Shown here piece by piece: positions 35,128 to 45,761 of a stretch of 64,000 nucleotides of DNA. A model generated the notes under the pieces. That model had not been told where the DNA came from. It was given only the letters and a program-made list of their open reading frames with translations, and did no database searches. Each line of letters opens with the position of its first letter. Positions within the stretch are counted from its first letter, which is position 1. Source of the DNA: Pleurotus djamor (Eukaryota; Basidiomycota; Agaricomycetes; Agaricales; Pleurotaceae). Both the position numbers and the translations under genes were made by a program. The stretch is from contig JAPEVF010000133.1 in assembly GCA_029747585.1 (NCBI GenBank), forward strand, positions 31,814 to 95,813, read 5' to 3'.

Positions 35128-36476
35128 TCAAGGGGGAGGTGTCGACATACGGGGGACGGGCTCACGTTGGAAGAGCGAGGTGCCCGATGAGTGGCTAGAC
35201 ACGGGCGAGTACTGGCCGGTGAGTATGGGTGAATCCGGTTGAATCGAGCCTTGAAATGGCAACAAGACGAAGACTCTACATCATCGACGCATCATCATTG
35301 CAATGAGAAAGACGTTAGAGAACTATAAAAGGAAACACACCGCTGGGAAGCTAAAAAAAGGGGGAGGTCATACGGTCAGGGACTGGTCAGGAGCATCAAA
35401 CAAAAGGCTTGGATCTTGTGCTCGAGACATTGTGTGCAATGTGCGCAGATAATTGGATAAGAGTGATAGGTAAAGTTTGTTGAAGAAGAAGTGCTGTTGG
35501 GTTGATGGAATTAGACCAGCCTGTCGGGCAGAGGTTAAGTACAAGCTTGGCATAAGCAGTAGTCTACAGCATCGCAGCATTTTGTCGACTATCATGATTG
35601 TCAGCTTCATAGCCTCCTACTGATCCAGACCTTTTCCACTTATTCCGGGCCCTCTGACTCCAGGGAGCGGGCGGAAATGAAAATTACGAAGCACTTGAAG
35701 CTCCTCGATCATGAATCCTCGGCCAACTTGATCGACAGATCAACCCGTTCAATGGCCCACATATNCCCCCCGAACCTATTATTGTCAAAAGTATTGTCCC
35801 GCATTACAACACGCTTCACGTATGTCGTGCAAGATGTTGATGCTTGTATTGGGTTCTAGCCAGGATATGGTATTGGTACCGAATCAAGCGTGGTTCTTCT
35901 GGGGGAAAACCATTGGTGGCTAAAAAAGAAAAACTAATTAGCAAATAAATTATTTACCGAAGCGAATAGGTACACTTGAGCACCACGAGGCGATTTACAG
36001 TGCAACATCGACATCAGCATCGGCATCGCTCTGGGCCGAGTCAGCATAAGCCCGGAGCGGCTTCTCCTGAACCTCTCCCGGACTGCGGAGACATACCGTT
36101 GGCGGTAACGTAGCGTGTTACCACACAGATCGCCTTGAACAATCATCAGCTTGCCACTGTGACTTGCACCCAAACTGGGATTGAATCTATGGATGTTGCA
36201 CCTTGATTGGCAACCATGTTACACGGTGCAGGTAACATTGTATCATATCATATAATTATTATTCCGCTTCTGAGTGGCCTGGAACAAGCGACGTACATAC
36301 AAGTTACAACGATCGAATAATTATCACGGCCAATGTCCAGCATGACGAAACAACCGCGCGTGTGCGAGTACTCGACGAATAGGGAAATGAGGAAAGGGTT
36401 CAGGACGAAGTATAAGAAGGGAGGCACAGTCCAGTATGCTTTACCGCCAACAGAACCAAGGATTCGACGTTATCGA
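35128..36476. other. intergenic, no gene recognised
   Basis: It holds the probable promoter of paralogue 2, one N at 35765 beside a C run, and an AT-rich zone near 36240-36260. A minus-strand frame at 35934-36173 (SGKLMIVQGDLCGNTLRYRQ) has no support beyond being open. Confidence 0.35.
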
Positions 36477-37957
36477 TCAACGATCATCGAGTCGGCGCAG
36501 GTACTTCGCGATTGCTTCTTTAGCTTTAGCTCGATGTTGGTCCGACAGGAGATAGGAAACGTCGCGGTGGTCTTCGCCTCGAGCACGGATATGGCGCTTC
36601 AAATCGTGGAGAGTCGTCAACTTCGCATGGCACGAGCAGATGAACATCTTGATACCACAGTGGGCTAAAACATGGCCTTCAAGCCGGTGAGCGTGTGATG
36701 GCGATGAGGCAAAAACAGCGACATACGTTCTCCCTTCGAAGAACTAGTAAAATGACCGTGACAACCTGGGTGGATGCAGGCGTGAGTAAGAGGTCGACGA
36801 CGACGACTTTCAGCTTTGGCGGTGATTTTTGGGCTCCCGACAGTACGGGCCTGATTTCGGCTCGTAGTGAGCTCTCCATCTGAGGGTGTATCGTGGAAAT
36901 GATGGTGAAGAGAAGCATCTGGCGGAGAGGCCATGGCTTCGTGCGATTCTGCCGCGGGTTTGGAGTTGGAAGCAGAGCCGGTAGGGCATAACGCCGTGGA
37001 TCCACTGTCGATAGGATCGAGAGCGTTTTGAGGGTGCGGAGGGACACATACTGAGCCATCGACAGCAGTGAGGAGAGTGGTTTCTGGGAACGACAGGAGG
37101 ATGAAGACGTGTGGAAGGAGTGGCAGAGATATGTAAACTTACGAGAGGCTTGGCCTTGGAGAAGGTACGAATGGTCATTTGACAAGTCAAACGTAGACGA
37201 GTAGCTAGTGACTCCATACGATTGCGAATCCCATAGCTGCCAACTATGAGTGTCCCCCTCTGCTGCGTGGCCATTGAAGTCGAACCCATTAGTGTCTTGT
37301 ACCGAAGCGAGTGCAGTGTTGTTGGCAGTGACGATGTCTACATTCCTCGCTGTGGTCTCACTTGCAGAAGCTGGTATAATGGACCATGGTGAGGGGAATG
37401 GATTTTGAAACGCAGAGCCTAGAGATAAATCAGGGTGAACGCGATGGACACGCTACAGTGTATTGAGAACAGCAAAACATCATACCATTTCCAGTGGAGA
37501 AGTGGTCTACAAGTTCAAACAGCTGTTCGGTATCCGTTCGAGCCTGATATCAATCGAGTCCTGATCAGTACAGACGCGGGGCTGGGAGACGTCAAGATAA
37601 GGAACTAACGTGTGGGTTATGACTCTGGCTATCTATATTGTCATACGGCAATGCGTCAATACCTGAGGGAGGAGTGATGAATTGGTCGGGTGGGTAAACA
37701 GATGAAGAAGCATTCTGGTGAGGATGGATGAGAGGTTGAAGTTCGACGTGCGACAACGTCACAGGGCGTCCAGAGCCTGGCACAGCGTGGGTAAACGCCG
37801 GGTCCTTGCCGGCGGCGGCGACTATTGATCCTCCTGGACCTATCGAAATAGAGCTCGTTGTCGACGATGACGATAACGTTGAGTTCCTGGGTAAAAAGGG
37901 AAAGTCTTGAGTAAGGAATCGAGAGGAAGCATTGATGCCTCGTTTATTTTGGGCCAT
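36477..37957 (-). CDS. split-finger C2H2 zinc-finger protein, paralogue 3
   Basis: Starts near 37957 (MAQNKRGINASSRF). Internal coding segments are clear at about 37400-37145 (PWSIIPASASETTARNVDIV, then GFDFNGHAAEGDTHSWQLWD) and about 37095-36728 (ETTLLTAVDGSVCVPPHPQN to the Cys half HACIHPGCHGHFTS). The His half starts at 36676 after a ~50-bp intron (HVLAHCGIKMFICSCHAKL), followed by DLKRHIRARGEDHRD and KAKEAIAKYLRRL. A stop at 36477-36479 comes about a dozen residues earlier than in paralogues 1 and 2, trimming the GDLVPVKDVH tail. The overall plan matches paralogue 1 (SPWTIATGS against PWSIIPASA). Some upstream exon limits are unresolved. Confidence 0.7.
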
Positions 37958-38515
37958 CTGGGGAGGTGATGCGATTGCGAGGACATTCTGGAACTGGACT
38001 CTAATTATAATAGTTTGTTAACCAGCAAGTACTATGCAGGTTCGTGTCAATCGTCAATCTTCTTTTTTTTACTGCAGCTGATTGTCCCGGGAGGGATCTG
38101 GTTATCAATCTAGAATCTGAGATACTTCCTCCTCGAGGACTGCCGGAGCTGCATGACTTTACCTGTGCCCTGGGCATCGTTAAATCGGCTACATATCCGC
38201 TCCCCCGGGAGCGGGGGCTTCATGATTTCTTACAACAAAAAGAGGTTGTGTATTTTGACTGCGGACAACTACCTATGACCCCTTCTCTGTCGGGCAAAAC
38301 GTGAAAACCGTAAGATGAATGAGCAGACATTTTTGAAGGGGCTTTTCCCAGGTAAACCTCCCCGCTACATCAGCACACAGCTAGCTGTAAGCCATCTCGT
38401 ATGGAATACAAAGCCTGAAACGGATTGGCACAGCCGCACAGGACATACTTTTCACAAAACTGGGTGCGCGGCCGGTCGATCCGCACCAGCTAGACGTCTG
38501 GTTCTTTTATAGAAA
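37958..38515. other. intergenic with a strong hairpin, no gene
   Basis: CCGCTCCCCCGGGAGCGGGG at 38204-38224 forms a GC-rich near-perfect hairpin. Plus-strand frames (38044-38304, 38315-38512) are open but have no recognisable features. Confidence 0.4.
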
Positions 38516-38890
38516 GCCGGAAGGGCCTGCTCAATATTGAGTCCGTTCCGGTGTTTTGACAAGCTTCATCAAAGTCCCCCAGACAACGTTCAACGTTCCA
38601 CGTTGTCAAACTGCAACGTCCTGAGAGTGATCGCCGCCGTCGTCGTCGTCTCAAGCAGCGAGCGGCTAGCATCAAGCGTCGAACTCAATCTAAAAGGTTA
38701 GCGGATAGAGGCTATTAGAGTTTTAGAAATAGAGTCGACGATGTACCCAACAGATGGCAATGACGAGGGAGGAGGTACCTGTGGCGGTCATCGATGGAGG
38801 GAACGATGTCCATGGTGACAAGGGTGTGTCTGGGGCACTTCGATCGGACAAACACCGGAACGGACTCAATATTGAGCACGCCCTTCCGGC
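38516..38890. mobile_element. small inverted-repeat (MITE-like) element, ~375 bp
   Basis: Arms 38516-38585 and 38827-38890 are inverted copies: GCCGGAAGGGCSTGCTCAAT, ATTGAGTCCGTTCCGGTGTT, then a more variable stretch ending in CCCCAGACA. The interior (~240 bp) has no gene. No target-site duplication is obvious, so the exact ends are uncertain. It fits a non-autonomous inverted-repeat element. Confidence 0.65.
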
Positions 38891-38897
38891 TATCTAC

Positions 38898-38962
38898 TCC
38901 CGCCTACAAAAAAATACTTGCGCCCACAAAGAGTACACGCGCCTACAGAAAGTACTAATGCA
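38898..38962 (+). repeat. three ~20-bp imperfect tandem units
   Basis: CCGCCTACAAAAAAATACTTG, CGCCCACAAAGAGTACACG and CGCCTACAGAAAGTACTAATG follow one another directly after the inverted-repeat element. Confidence 0.75.
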
Positions 38963-39149
38963 TGTAATGTAACGCATGGGTGCGGTGCAAGCGCTAATAA
39001 CGGCGCAATTGCAGGTAATCTAGGCTACCCGCCATGTGTTTGAGTGCAATTGTCCTTGAAAAACGCTGAACAGAAAAGCTGGTAAACACCGCGGATATAG
39101 TATTTGGATTCCCAAGGAAACCAATCCTCCTCCATCCTGGTCTTCTCTT

Positions 39150-39980
39150 CATGGTAGGACAAGTCCACCCAGCGGGCAAGCACGTGAGCGTTTCCCAAAT
39201 TCACTTGTGACTTCTAACTTGAGCTTGTAACCGCCCACGATCGACTGTCGCTGCGTTTCGAGTGCGGAACGATCTTTGTAGGGCGGACAGTCGGAGCCAC
39301 TGGGCTTAGATTTTCGTCTAGATGGGCTTAGTGGTGCAGTCGGAACGAGAGCGAGGTGGAGAGAGGTATAGGTCAGACTTAAACGGTCGCAAGGCGGCGG
39401 CGGCGGCGGTTCATGGGTTCCAAGCAGTGTTGGCCGTGTGCATGGCAATGAGATACCGGAGAAATTACGATGTCCGAATGGAATACAGGACAGTTGGACG
39501 CGATGACGTGTCTGGCGCGCATGAGCAGGATCTTCGACTGGAAAGAGTACTCCAGGTTCTAGGCCCTTCAAATTGAGCTAGGTGAATTGGGAATATCACT
39601 TTGGCCGGGCGGACGGGACGCATATTCTGCAGTAATTATGTGTGCTGGAGCTCCTGAGCACCAGGAGTTCGATCTTTGGCTCGGTGATCGTGGTGGACCG
39701 GGACAGTATGAGTAAAGGGCTCAAAGACGGGAGCACGAGGAGGGGTGTCACTGTTCGCGTTGTCAACAAAAATGTTGTGGTCGCGGATACACAGCCACTC
39801 ACTCAGGTCCATCGCCAACCCCCTACACTTGCTAAAAGGGAAAGCGTCGCGCCATCCAATACGCTCCATGCTATATGGTTGATGGGGCGGTAATCGACCC
39901 CTGGTCATACGGTGTTCCAGACTGAACGTATCCAACGACGATAGGAGAGGGGGTATTCGGTCGGCATTATCATCATCCAT
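39150..39980 (-). repeat. dispersed gene-like family C, copy 1
   Basis: The minus strand carries frames related to 43100-43530 on the plus strand. Landmarks shared at DNA level include GTGGATGGCGCGACGCT-like sequence, CTGAGTGAGT, GAGTACTCTTTCCA, TTCTCCGGTATC and GCTTGGAACCCATGAAC. This copy has a 114-codon open frame (39636-39980; IGWRDAFPFSKCRGLAMDLS, then EWLCIRDHNIFVDNANSD), possibly an exon of a gene. It also contains a short CCG-type microsatellite near 39393-39408. It may be the 3' portion of family A genes, since copy 2 lies directly downstream of A4. Confidence 0.5.
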
Positions 39981-41060
39981 TCAGGGAGCCACAAGCAGGC
40001 CCTACCACAATCATCATGTGCGTAATATCATCGTCAACACCACGCTGGGTTGGGCCATCAAGCGCAGAAAGATATAAGTAGGGGATGCTAAACAAAAGGC
40101 GTAGGTAAGCAAACGAGTTTGTGGCGAAGAAGAAAAATGACAACGTACCTTACGGGGGAATGTCGTTGCGAATGGGTAAAGAGATCACTCTCTTCGTATT
40201 CCCGTACTAGTAGAGGACGCAAATACTGGTCCAGATTCGAAGGGGAATACTAGTCGCGTTTTCCTCTGCATTTGGTTCTTCTTCTTCTTCCAACCTCTTC
40301 GCTTCTTCGCCTCTTCGAGCTCTGCCAGCTCTCAAACCTCACCAACCTCCATTCACCTGCCGCGACATCTAGCTGCCCGTCCCAGGCCCATATGCGCCAT
40401 CTCAACGCTCGAATCCTGTGGGCTCTAGAGGATCGTCTCCAGCCGTGCCTGTGAAGGGAGAATCGGCCGCATCCAAGAGGGGAGAGAATTAGGATACGGC
40501 AACGGCGGGTTGGGGTGAACCGTGACCTGGAACGTTTCGATTTGCGAGAAGAGTTCTTGTTTGTTGAGCGACTGGTGTCAGGGGCGGGACGGTCGCTGGG
40601 AGTGCTGGTGCTTTACGTGGACTGGGAGCGTCTTGTGCAATATGGTATGATCACGTAGGGTTTAGCAGCGGTTCGACTCCGAGATGAACTGATTTGGGAT
40701 CATGCCATGATGCTTCGTTGGCCCCATCCCGAATCCAAGCGCTCTCCCGAGTCCTTGGGCTATCCATTGAACAAGCACAAGCCACAGCCTTGGAGCTCAA
40801 AGCGCTGAGTACTGAGTAACGGTGGGCTCGAGTCCCTCCCTCCCTCTTCTTCGATCGCCTGCTGTTCATCCGCACCACGCCATCAACCTCCCATGCGGTG
40901 TCATCACCCCCTCCGAATACCACGCCATCTCAGATAACGGTCTCCGCAGCGTATCGTCGCCGGCTGAGCGTACAGACACCCTCTGGAAACGTTATTCAAG
41001 ATGCGTGTGTGTATTTCGCGCCAGCACTTTCGAGGTCAGATGTATGCGGTGTGATGATTC
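39930..41060 (-). repeat. segmental duplication, copy 2 (degenerate)
   Basis: Direct duplicate of 26240-27560. Landmarks shared include GGGTAAAGAGATCACTCTCT, ATACTAGTCGCGTTTT and TGCAATATGGTATGRTCACG. Compared with copy 1 it lacks about 160 bp, and the minus-strand frames contain more breaks. A relic duplicate of an unknown gene is the simplest reading. Confidence 0.65.
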
Positions 41061-41649
41061 TGGGTTGAAAACTTGAATCCGTTGGGTCGTTGGTTCGCCG
41101 AGGGACAAAAGTGCCAGAGGTGGTCCGTGGAGGACAAAAGCAGCCAGGTAGCGAATGTGAGCGATTCTTGGCGATGGTCTACTTGGAGAACCCGAGTAAA
41201 AGCTAGGACTCGGGGAAATAAGGCAGCAAAGGGCCCAGAGGAAGAGGTGGAGGGAACAAAAAACAGAAGTTCTAATATTCAGCAAGCGAGGCTCCGATTC
41301 GTTTTTGTCGTTAATCGATCCGGCGTCGATGCTTGGTCAGAGTTACACGACTAGGAAGTTGGGTGTTTGGGATCCTGGGGAGGATAGATGGGTGACGCCG
41401 GTGACCACGAAAAGATGAATGGATGCAAGCATAAGCAGAGCGCACCTGTCCGCATGCCATACATCACTAGGTCTATGTACTGACGCCAGCACCCAGCAAA
41501 GTTTTCCTACGCCCTTCGTCCCGGGATGTAAAGAACATGAGAGATGCGAGATGGGTGGTTTGAGAGTCCGAGAGTCAAGCAACATAATAGTGTTGAGTGT
41601 TCAAACGTTCAAACGTTATGTTCAACGCTTTGAGGTGGCCGGGATAGGC
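41061..41649. other. no gene recognised
   Basis: A plus-strand frame at 41073-41354 and a minus-strand frame at 41343-41585 are open but unconvincing. CAAACGTTCAAACGTTATG near 41603 is a short tandem. Confidence 0.35.
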
Positions 41650-41722
41650 TGGTAACCGGTAACCAACCTGCCAATGGCCGGGACACGGAAGCAAAAGCTA
41701 CCGGTTACCGGTGAGTAACCGG
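41650..41722. repeat. ACCGGT/GGTTACC palindromic cluster, copy 2
   Basis: GGCTGGTAACCGGTAACC followed about 50 bp later by CTACCGGTTACCGGTGAGTA and ACCGGAGGAC. It matches the inverted form of the cluster at 30126-30172. Confidence 0.75.
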
Positions 41723-41829
41723 AGGACATGCTGTGCAGGCATCAAACCTACACCAAACCATGATGGCAACGTTCGCTTTCTCAGCTACATACTCTCTGAA
41801 AGGCCTCAAGTCTCTGAACGAGAGACGAA

Positions 41830-42760
41830 ATAACGCATCGTCAACCCGTCTTTCCAGCCTCACATTCAATTATTGCTTCAATTCGCCGCAAGTCAGGGCT
41901 GACGCTGACTAGGACTCGGTATCTTCAAAACCTCACGATCTCAGGACGAAGCACGAAGACTGGGAGATATGGTGATACATGCGCTTAGAGTATGGGACTG
42001 GGTGAGTTTTCCTTGCACTCGCATCCATCTCTGTTCATGACATATGATTCTGGTCTTTGCAGACTTTAGCCGGAAATACGACATACTCTATACATATTGA
42101 CAAGGACCGCCTTGCTCAATCCAGCATCGACGTATGCTTCTGCCAACCAAGTACCCGCAAAATCCAACCGCAGCGTACTCTCCTCCGTCTTCCCTTCTCA
42201 GTCGCGCGACTACTGCGCTACATAGGCATCGCTCTTTCTCCCAGACCTAATGCGTCGTCGATTCATTTTCTCGAGTCTTATGGCTCACCCACGCAGACCA
42301 TCGTCCCTTCGAGATCCACGTACACCCTTACGCTTCGGCCTCTCTCAAAGCAGCACCATGCCTTTCCTCGTCCTTTGTTGGCCCATTGGATATCGGCGCG
42401 ATTTGGATACCTCGGTTACCTCCAGCAACGACCAGCCAACTAGCCACCCAACAAGTGGAACCCAAAGTCATCATACATGCATCATACACACATACGCCAG
42501 GCACCCTTCGAATCCTTGACGACAACATACTCTACTGAGACTGAGAGGATCTGCCCATACGTTGCGCTCGGACGGGTATGGGACCGGAGCTTGGGTGCTC
42601 TCGTTAATCGCCTGTATTGGGCAGCAGGAGAGGAGGGACCGACCGGTGAAGCTTGTGCTTGGTGTGGAAGGGAAACTTGATAGGTGGTGGGACGGTAAAG
42701 ACGAAAAAGAGGTAGAGATGAAGAATAAGATGAAGAGGGGTGCGGCTATGCTGGGATACC
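41830..42760 (+). repeat. dispersed family A, copy 4 (A4)
   Basis: It follows A1-A3: GCATCGTCAACCCGTCTTTC, TATCTTCAAAACCTCACGA, GCGCTTAGAGTATGGGACTG, the module GTGAGTTTTCCTTGCACTCG...CTTTGCAG, then CTTCGGCCTCTCTCAAAGCA, CATACATGCATCATACAC and GACTGAGAGGATCTGCCCAT. A frame running into 43047 includes SLSSEDSPVVEEKGGLEPGS. It is diverged from the others by many small changes. Confidence 0.7.
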
Positions 42761-43089
42761 GCGTGTCATGTCGCGTCACGTCGCGTCGCCCTAAGATTTC
42801 CGGAGGCGTAACCTCCAATCATCGATCCATCCCCACGACTACGTCCCTGAGCTCGGAGGATTCCCCAGTCGTAGAGGAAAAAGGAGGACTTGAGCCCGGA
42901 TCGGCAACGGACGTCGACGAGTATCAGACCTATCGACGTCCTATCAGTAGGAGTTGGAAGGTGACGTTCTTGGTTCGCATCAGCATGCATGCTATCACAG
43001 ACGAAGACATCGCCCCGAGTTTTTTCCAAAGAGCGCTGAGCTCTTGAGAAGCTCTCTCAGCGGCCACTCGAAGCTTGGCTATGAAGCTC

Positions 43090-43740
43090 AAGATCTACAT
43101 GTATGAATACCGTGTTCGTGCTTGGCTGGAGGGTGGAGAATACTTTTGTGCCAAGCGTGTAGTGGATGGCGCGACGCTGGGCTTTAGCTTTAGCTTTATG
43201 CTCTGATTCTTTGGGGGGTGGGAGATTGGCAACGGACCTGCGAACTGAGTGAGTTCCTGTGGATTGGCGACCATAACGCATCCGTTCACAACGCGAACAT
43301 TGACCTCTCTCTTTCAGCCCTCCATATGCTCGGTTTATCACTGTGTAACACTCCAAATTCCAGAGTACTCTTTCCATCGAAGGGTACGACTCGTGTTCAT
43401 CAACCCCATACCCATTGTCAACGCGTCGAACTCCCCCGTGCCCGCATCAGCTTCTCCGGTATCCCGCCGCTTGGAACCCATGAACTAACGCTCGCCTCCG
43501 TCGTCGTCTTGTGGCCATTGCCCATCTCAATTTAGTATGTCCTCTTCGTCTCTTCACCCCCAAGCTCTCTCGCGTTCCGGCTGCGCCACCAGGACCGTCC
43601 AGATGAAAACCGAATGTCCAGTTGAAATGGGAAAGATGGAGCTAACCACTCCATCAAATATATCGTACACCATCCTAAATGGATGCGTTCTCGACCGTCT
43701 AGTACTCTACAAAGAGCGTCCTGCTACCGAAACATAGCGA
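43090..43740 (+). repeat. dispersed gene-like family C, copy 2
   Basis: Matches 39150-39980 in reverse orientation, and lies downstream of A4 in the order one would expect for a single A-C unit. Frames are broken by stops. Confidence 0.5.
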
Positions 43741-44094
43741 CAGTCGATCGAGGTTGGTTGCAAGTTCAAGTTAGGGGACTGTGAAGGGGATCTGTAGATT
43801 CCTGGCGGGCGAGGACATTTGGACGCTGGACGCTCGGACTCGGAGGTCGAGGCACTAGGCTTCAACCTCGGATTTGAGTTCGGGTTTGTCCTACCCGAGA
43901 AGGTCCGGGGGCGATGCAGAATTTGTGTATTTTGACACGCACTAGCAGTAGTTTTGAAGGAAGATCAAGGTTCTAGCGGACGGCGAAAAATGAAGGCAAA
44001 GTTATAATCGTATGGCCATTGACATGACGTCGTGAATTCAAAGGAGATATCAATGAAAATCACATACCGATCAATCGGATCGCATATATTGAGG

Positions 44095-44817
44095 GTAACA
44101 TACCACCTGCATACCACCAAACTTTTCTGAGATAGTGAGTGACGTTGGTGGCTGGGTAGGTTGACAGTCAAGAGTTGCTCATTGGGATGCCAAACGATGA
44201 GCTAAGGTTGAGTTGCACGAGGCGTAGCGGCAAGTCAGGTAAGTCAGGGGTTCACAGGAGCCAGGAAGCAGGGGTCAGACTCAAAGGATTTCCTTTTGCA
44301 ACGTTTTCATACTTGCAAAATTATTTCGTGTTTGCGAAAGGGATAATCCTTTTTCTGTCGTACTCTCAAAAGGGAAAGAAAAGCACCTTTTCGGTCACAC
44401 TTTCAAAAGGGAAAGAATTTAAGCACCTTTTCGGTCACACTTTCAAAAGGGAAAGAATTTAAGCACCTTTTCGGTCACACTTTCAAAAGGGAAAGAATTT
44501 AAGCACCTTTTCGGTCACACTTTCAAAAGGGAAAGGATTTAAGCACCTTTTCGGTCACACTCTCAAAAGGGAAAGAAAAGCACCTTTTCGGTTACACTCT
44601 AAAAAGGGAAACTCCATACTTTCAAAAGGGAAACTTCTTTGAGTCTGACCCCTGCTCCCTGGCTCCTGTGCACCCCTAACTTACCTGACTTGCCGCTACG
44701 CCTCGTGCAACTCATCCTTAGCTCATCGTTTGGCATCCCAATGAGCAACTCTTGACTGTCAACCTCCCCAGCCACCAACGTCACTGACTATCTCAGAAAG
44801 GTTTGGTGGTATGTTAC
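44095..44817. mobile_element. foldback-type element with minisatellite core, 723 bp
   Basis: Two long inverted arms (about 44095-44290 and 44628-44817, roughly 190 bp each, nearly identical) begin and end GTAACATACCACC...GGTGGTATGTTAC. The left arm has an 11-bp local duplication (ACCACCTGCATACCACC). Between the arms lies a tandem array of 40-bp units (44364-44598). No coding frame spans it. Long inverted arms around a satellite core are characteristic of foldback elements. The flanks (TTGAGG left, TCCAAG right) give no clear target duplication. Confidence 0.85.
44364..44598 (+). repeat. 40-bp minisatellite, four full units plus shorter variants
   Basis: Units at 44401, 44441, 44481 and 44521 (TTTCAAAAGGGAAAGAATTT then AAGCACCTTTTCGGTCACAC) differ by at most one base. 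A shorter variant (GAAAGAAAAGCACC, lacking about four bases) sits at each end (44364-44400 and 44561-44598), so the array is symmetrical in unit type. Confidence 0.95.
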
Positions 44818-44837
44818 TCCAAGAGTGACCTAGGGAT

Positions 44838-44964
44838 AGGGTTGCCATGGCGTGGCTCGAGGGGGCCGATTTTTCCTTTACTTCCGCCCTCAGGATGGGG
44901 TTGCCACGTGGCGGCTCAAAGGCACGGATGTGATTGGTTTTCCATATTTTAACCTCCGCCCGTC
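44838..44964 (+). repeat. imperfect ~60-bp direct duplication
   Basis: GGGTTGCCATGGCGTGGCTC...ACTTCCGCCC is followed by GGGTTGCCACGTGGCGGCTC...AACCTCCGCCC. Confidence 0.7.
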
Positions 44965-45761
44965 TCGCCGTGTTCTGATATGCTCAAAACCTGTTGTATA
45001 CCTATTTTATACCTATCTTACGTGGTGTTTGTGCCGTTGCAACCCTTTCTCCAGACCGCCTTGAGGTTTTTGTTTTTGTTTCATGTCAGCCATGGCCCAG
45101 TCACTCGGCTCACGCACCGCGCGATTTGACATCGGCTTTCTCAACTTTCACGCTTTAAATTTAGCAATGACCGAATAATAATACCGGGGTAGCGCCGTCA
45201 AGGTCCTGATACTTCTTCACTACGACTACATATACCGTATACGTTTGCCCTCATCTGGACAAATCTGGGGACATGGATCTCGCTTATTGATTATCCTGTG
45301 CAGATTGCACGAGCACGAACTTTCAATCGATGCTCCTGTGCATTATTATGGCGTAAGTACAAACCGTATACCCGTCCACTTACAGGTTCTGCATCGAGAC
45401 CAAACTCACAAAAGTGATGGAACGGACTGCTCCCCGCGTTCTTTGGAAGCGACCATAGTTCCGTTGAGCCAAGTGCTCAATGCAATCCTCCGTTGACGGT
45501 TGAGATCATTTCCTGTTACTGCTGTTTTGAAAAATGTTGATTTGTCCCTTTTACTTCCGTTGCACGAACCATGACTTCCATGGGCTTGTCACTTCTGCGT
45601 AGTTTGTAGTTAAAAGGAAATGGCGTGTGGTCTGAGTCTCCCCAACCACCTCTCTTGCATTCCCTTTGCATTCTTTCGCCACTACCGTGCTTGACCACAT
45701 ATCATGTCCTGGAACGCGCATAGCAGAGGTGATCATCAGCCCATGCATCTCTAACATAGCG
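44965..45761. other. intergenic, no gene supported
   Basis: A plus-strand frame at 45245-45496 can be spliced across a 33-bp GT-AG interval to read VLHRDQTHKSDG, but nothing else supports a kinase. The right part is the presumed upstream region of zinc-finger paralogue 4. Confidence 0.35.

Noticed and set aside
38140..38225. Retrotransposon coding remnant in 38044-38512
   Set aside because: No reverse transcriptase, protease or integrase motif, and no long terminal repeats could be seen.
45245..45496. Possible kinase remnant (VLHRDQ)
   Set aside because: Needs a 33-bp intron, and no DLD, N-lobe or other FunK1 motif is nearby; the LHRD string is probably chance.
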